From contig CAJXOR010000017.1 of assembly GCA_913057715.1 (NCBI GenBank), positions 1 through 33,152 of the forward strand: a stretch of DNA of 33,152 bases, read 5' to 3'. Positions 32,606-33,152 of this stretch are shown here, in pieces. This stretch comes from an uncultured Moraxellaceae bacterium. GTDB lineage: Bacteria > Pseudomonadota > Gammaproteobacteria > Pseudomonadales > Moraxellaceae. Each line of letters opens with the position of its first letter. Positions within the stretch are counted from its first letter, which is position 1. The notes under the pieces were generated by a model. The model was not told the DNA's origin, did not search any database, and worked only from the letters and a program-made list of their open reading frames with translations. The translations under genes were made by a program, and so were the position numbers.

Positions 32606-33105
32606 ATGCCAAAACGTAACGATATCAAAAGCATACTGATCATAGGGGCCGGTCCGATCGTGATCGGACAGGCCTGTGAGTTTGATTACTCGGGCGCTCA
32701 GGCGTGTAAAGCGCTGCGCGAAGAGGGTTATCGGGTGATTCTGGTGAACTCAAACCCAGCGACCATCATGACCGATCCAGTGCTGGCCGATGCGACCTAT
32801 ATCGAGCCAATCACTTGGCAGACGGTTGAGAAAATCATCGCCAAAGAAAAGCCGGATGCGATCTTGCCAACCATGGGCGGGCAAACCGCACTGAACTGCG
32901 CCCTCGAGCTAGACGCAAACGGCGTGCTTGAACGCCACGGCTGCGAGCTGATCGGCGCGACCAAAGAAGCGATCGAGATGGCAGAAGACCGCGATCTGTT
33001 TGATCAGGCTATGAAACGGATCGGCCTTGAGTGTCCGCGCGCCGACATCGCAAGCAGCATGGAACAAGCCCACGCGATCCAAAAAACCCTCGGGTTCCCC
33101 TGCAT
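32606..33105 (+). CDS. carB: Carbamoyl-phosphate synthase large subunit (N-terminal part, truncated by contig end)
   Basis: The first 166 residues of a protein normally ~1070 long. [39 protein letters not shown] and [15 protein letters not shown] are the classic start of the first PreATP-grasp/ATP-grasp domain, ending in TLGFPC just before the usual IIRPSF. Genomic sequence ends at 33105 in mid-codon. The apparent continuation [12 protein letters not shown] is translated adapter and must not be annotated. AAGGATGA lies upstream of the ATG. It is the second gene of carAB. Confidence 0.97.
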
Positions 33106-33152
33106 CTGTCTCTTATACACATCTCCGAGCCCACGAGACTAGGCATGATCTC
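33106..33152 (+). other. Untrimmed Nextera read-2 adapter
   Basis: Synthetic: 33106-33124 is the reverse mosaic end CTGTCTCTTATACACATCT, 33125-33139 the read-2 tail, 33140-33147 (TAGGCATG) looks like an i7 index and 33148-33152 the beginning of the P7 arm. It truncates carB. Confidence 0.97.

Noticed and set aside
33106-33142. carB C-terminal residues [12 protein letters not shown]
   Set aside because: Translated Nextera adapter, not protein.

Overview
The window is one linear contig from a Gram-negative gammaproteobacterium. Supporting genes include LPxxC-type lipoproteins, BolA, a SPOR-domain division protein beside argS, DUF2788, RsmJ, TsaB and a zinc-free L33. An AlkB-type alkane monooxygenase, aldehyde and short-chain dehydrogenases and moderate GC fit a marine, possibly hydrocarbon-using heterotroph; I cannot name the genus. 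Both ends (1-48 and 33106-33152) are untrimmed Illumina Nextera adapter with index bases. Real sequence is therefore 49-33105, and both the AraC end and carB abut library-preparation ends.

Layout. 1-3.7 kb: an AraC-family regulator divergent from alkB, then a structured intergenic stretch and a short-chain dehydrogenase. 3.7-4.5 kb: a gene-free stretch and a tRNA-Pro/Arg/His operon with a clear promoter and terminator. 4.5-6.1 kb: rhodanese-nadA. 6.1-9.5 kb: a DUF4442 hotdog protein, DUF2788, argS and an FtsN-like SPOR protein. 9.5-12.7 kb: a secreted protein, a second dehydrogenase and purE-purK. 12.8-16.2 kb: a tightly packed leftward set (M48 lipoprotein, BolA, SirB-like, ParA-like ATPase, lipoprotein, exported protein) with stop/start overlaps at three junctions. 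16.4-17.2 kb: tRNA-Gly(GCC) followed by a decayed DNA methyltransferase. 17.2-23.6 kb: a large lipoprotein, a FAD oxidoreductase and a LemA/M48 membrane-protease pair. 23.7-25.8 kb: rpmB-rpmG and a coniferyl-type aldehyde dehydrogenase. 26.1-29.7 kb: a leftward cluster gamma-carbonic anhydrase, tsaB, uppP, rsmJ, bioD. 29.9-33.1 kb: a TerC/DUF475 protein, a long structured leader and carA-carB (carB truncated by the contig end).

Most genes are housekeeping. The points most worth checking are: (i) two unrelated envelope-protein genes whose Shine-Dalgarno AGGGG lies in the 3' arm of a strong leader hairpin (9999-10039 and 18920-18952); (ii) a terminator-like attenuator in front of carA (31188-31244); (iii) the methyltransferase fossil beside tRNA-Gly; (iv) the orphan ParA-lipoprotein-exported protein operon; and (v) a run of inverted repeats after alkB (2612-2761) that could be a small RNA. 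No CRISPR array, intact insertion sequence or prophage was seen.
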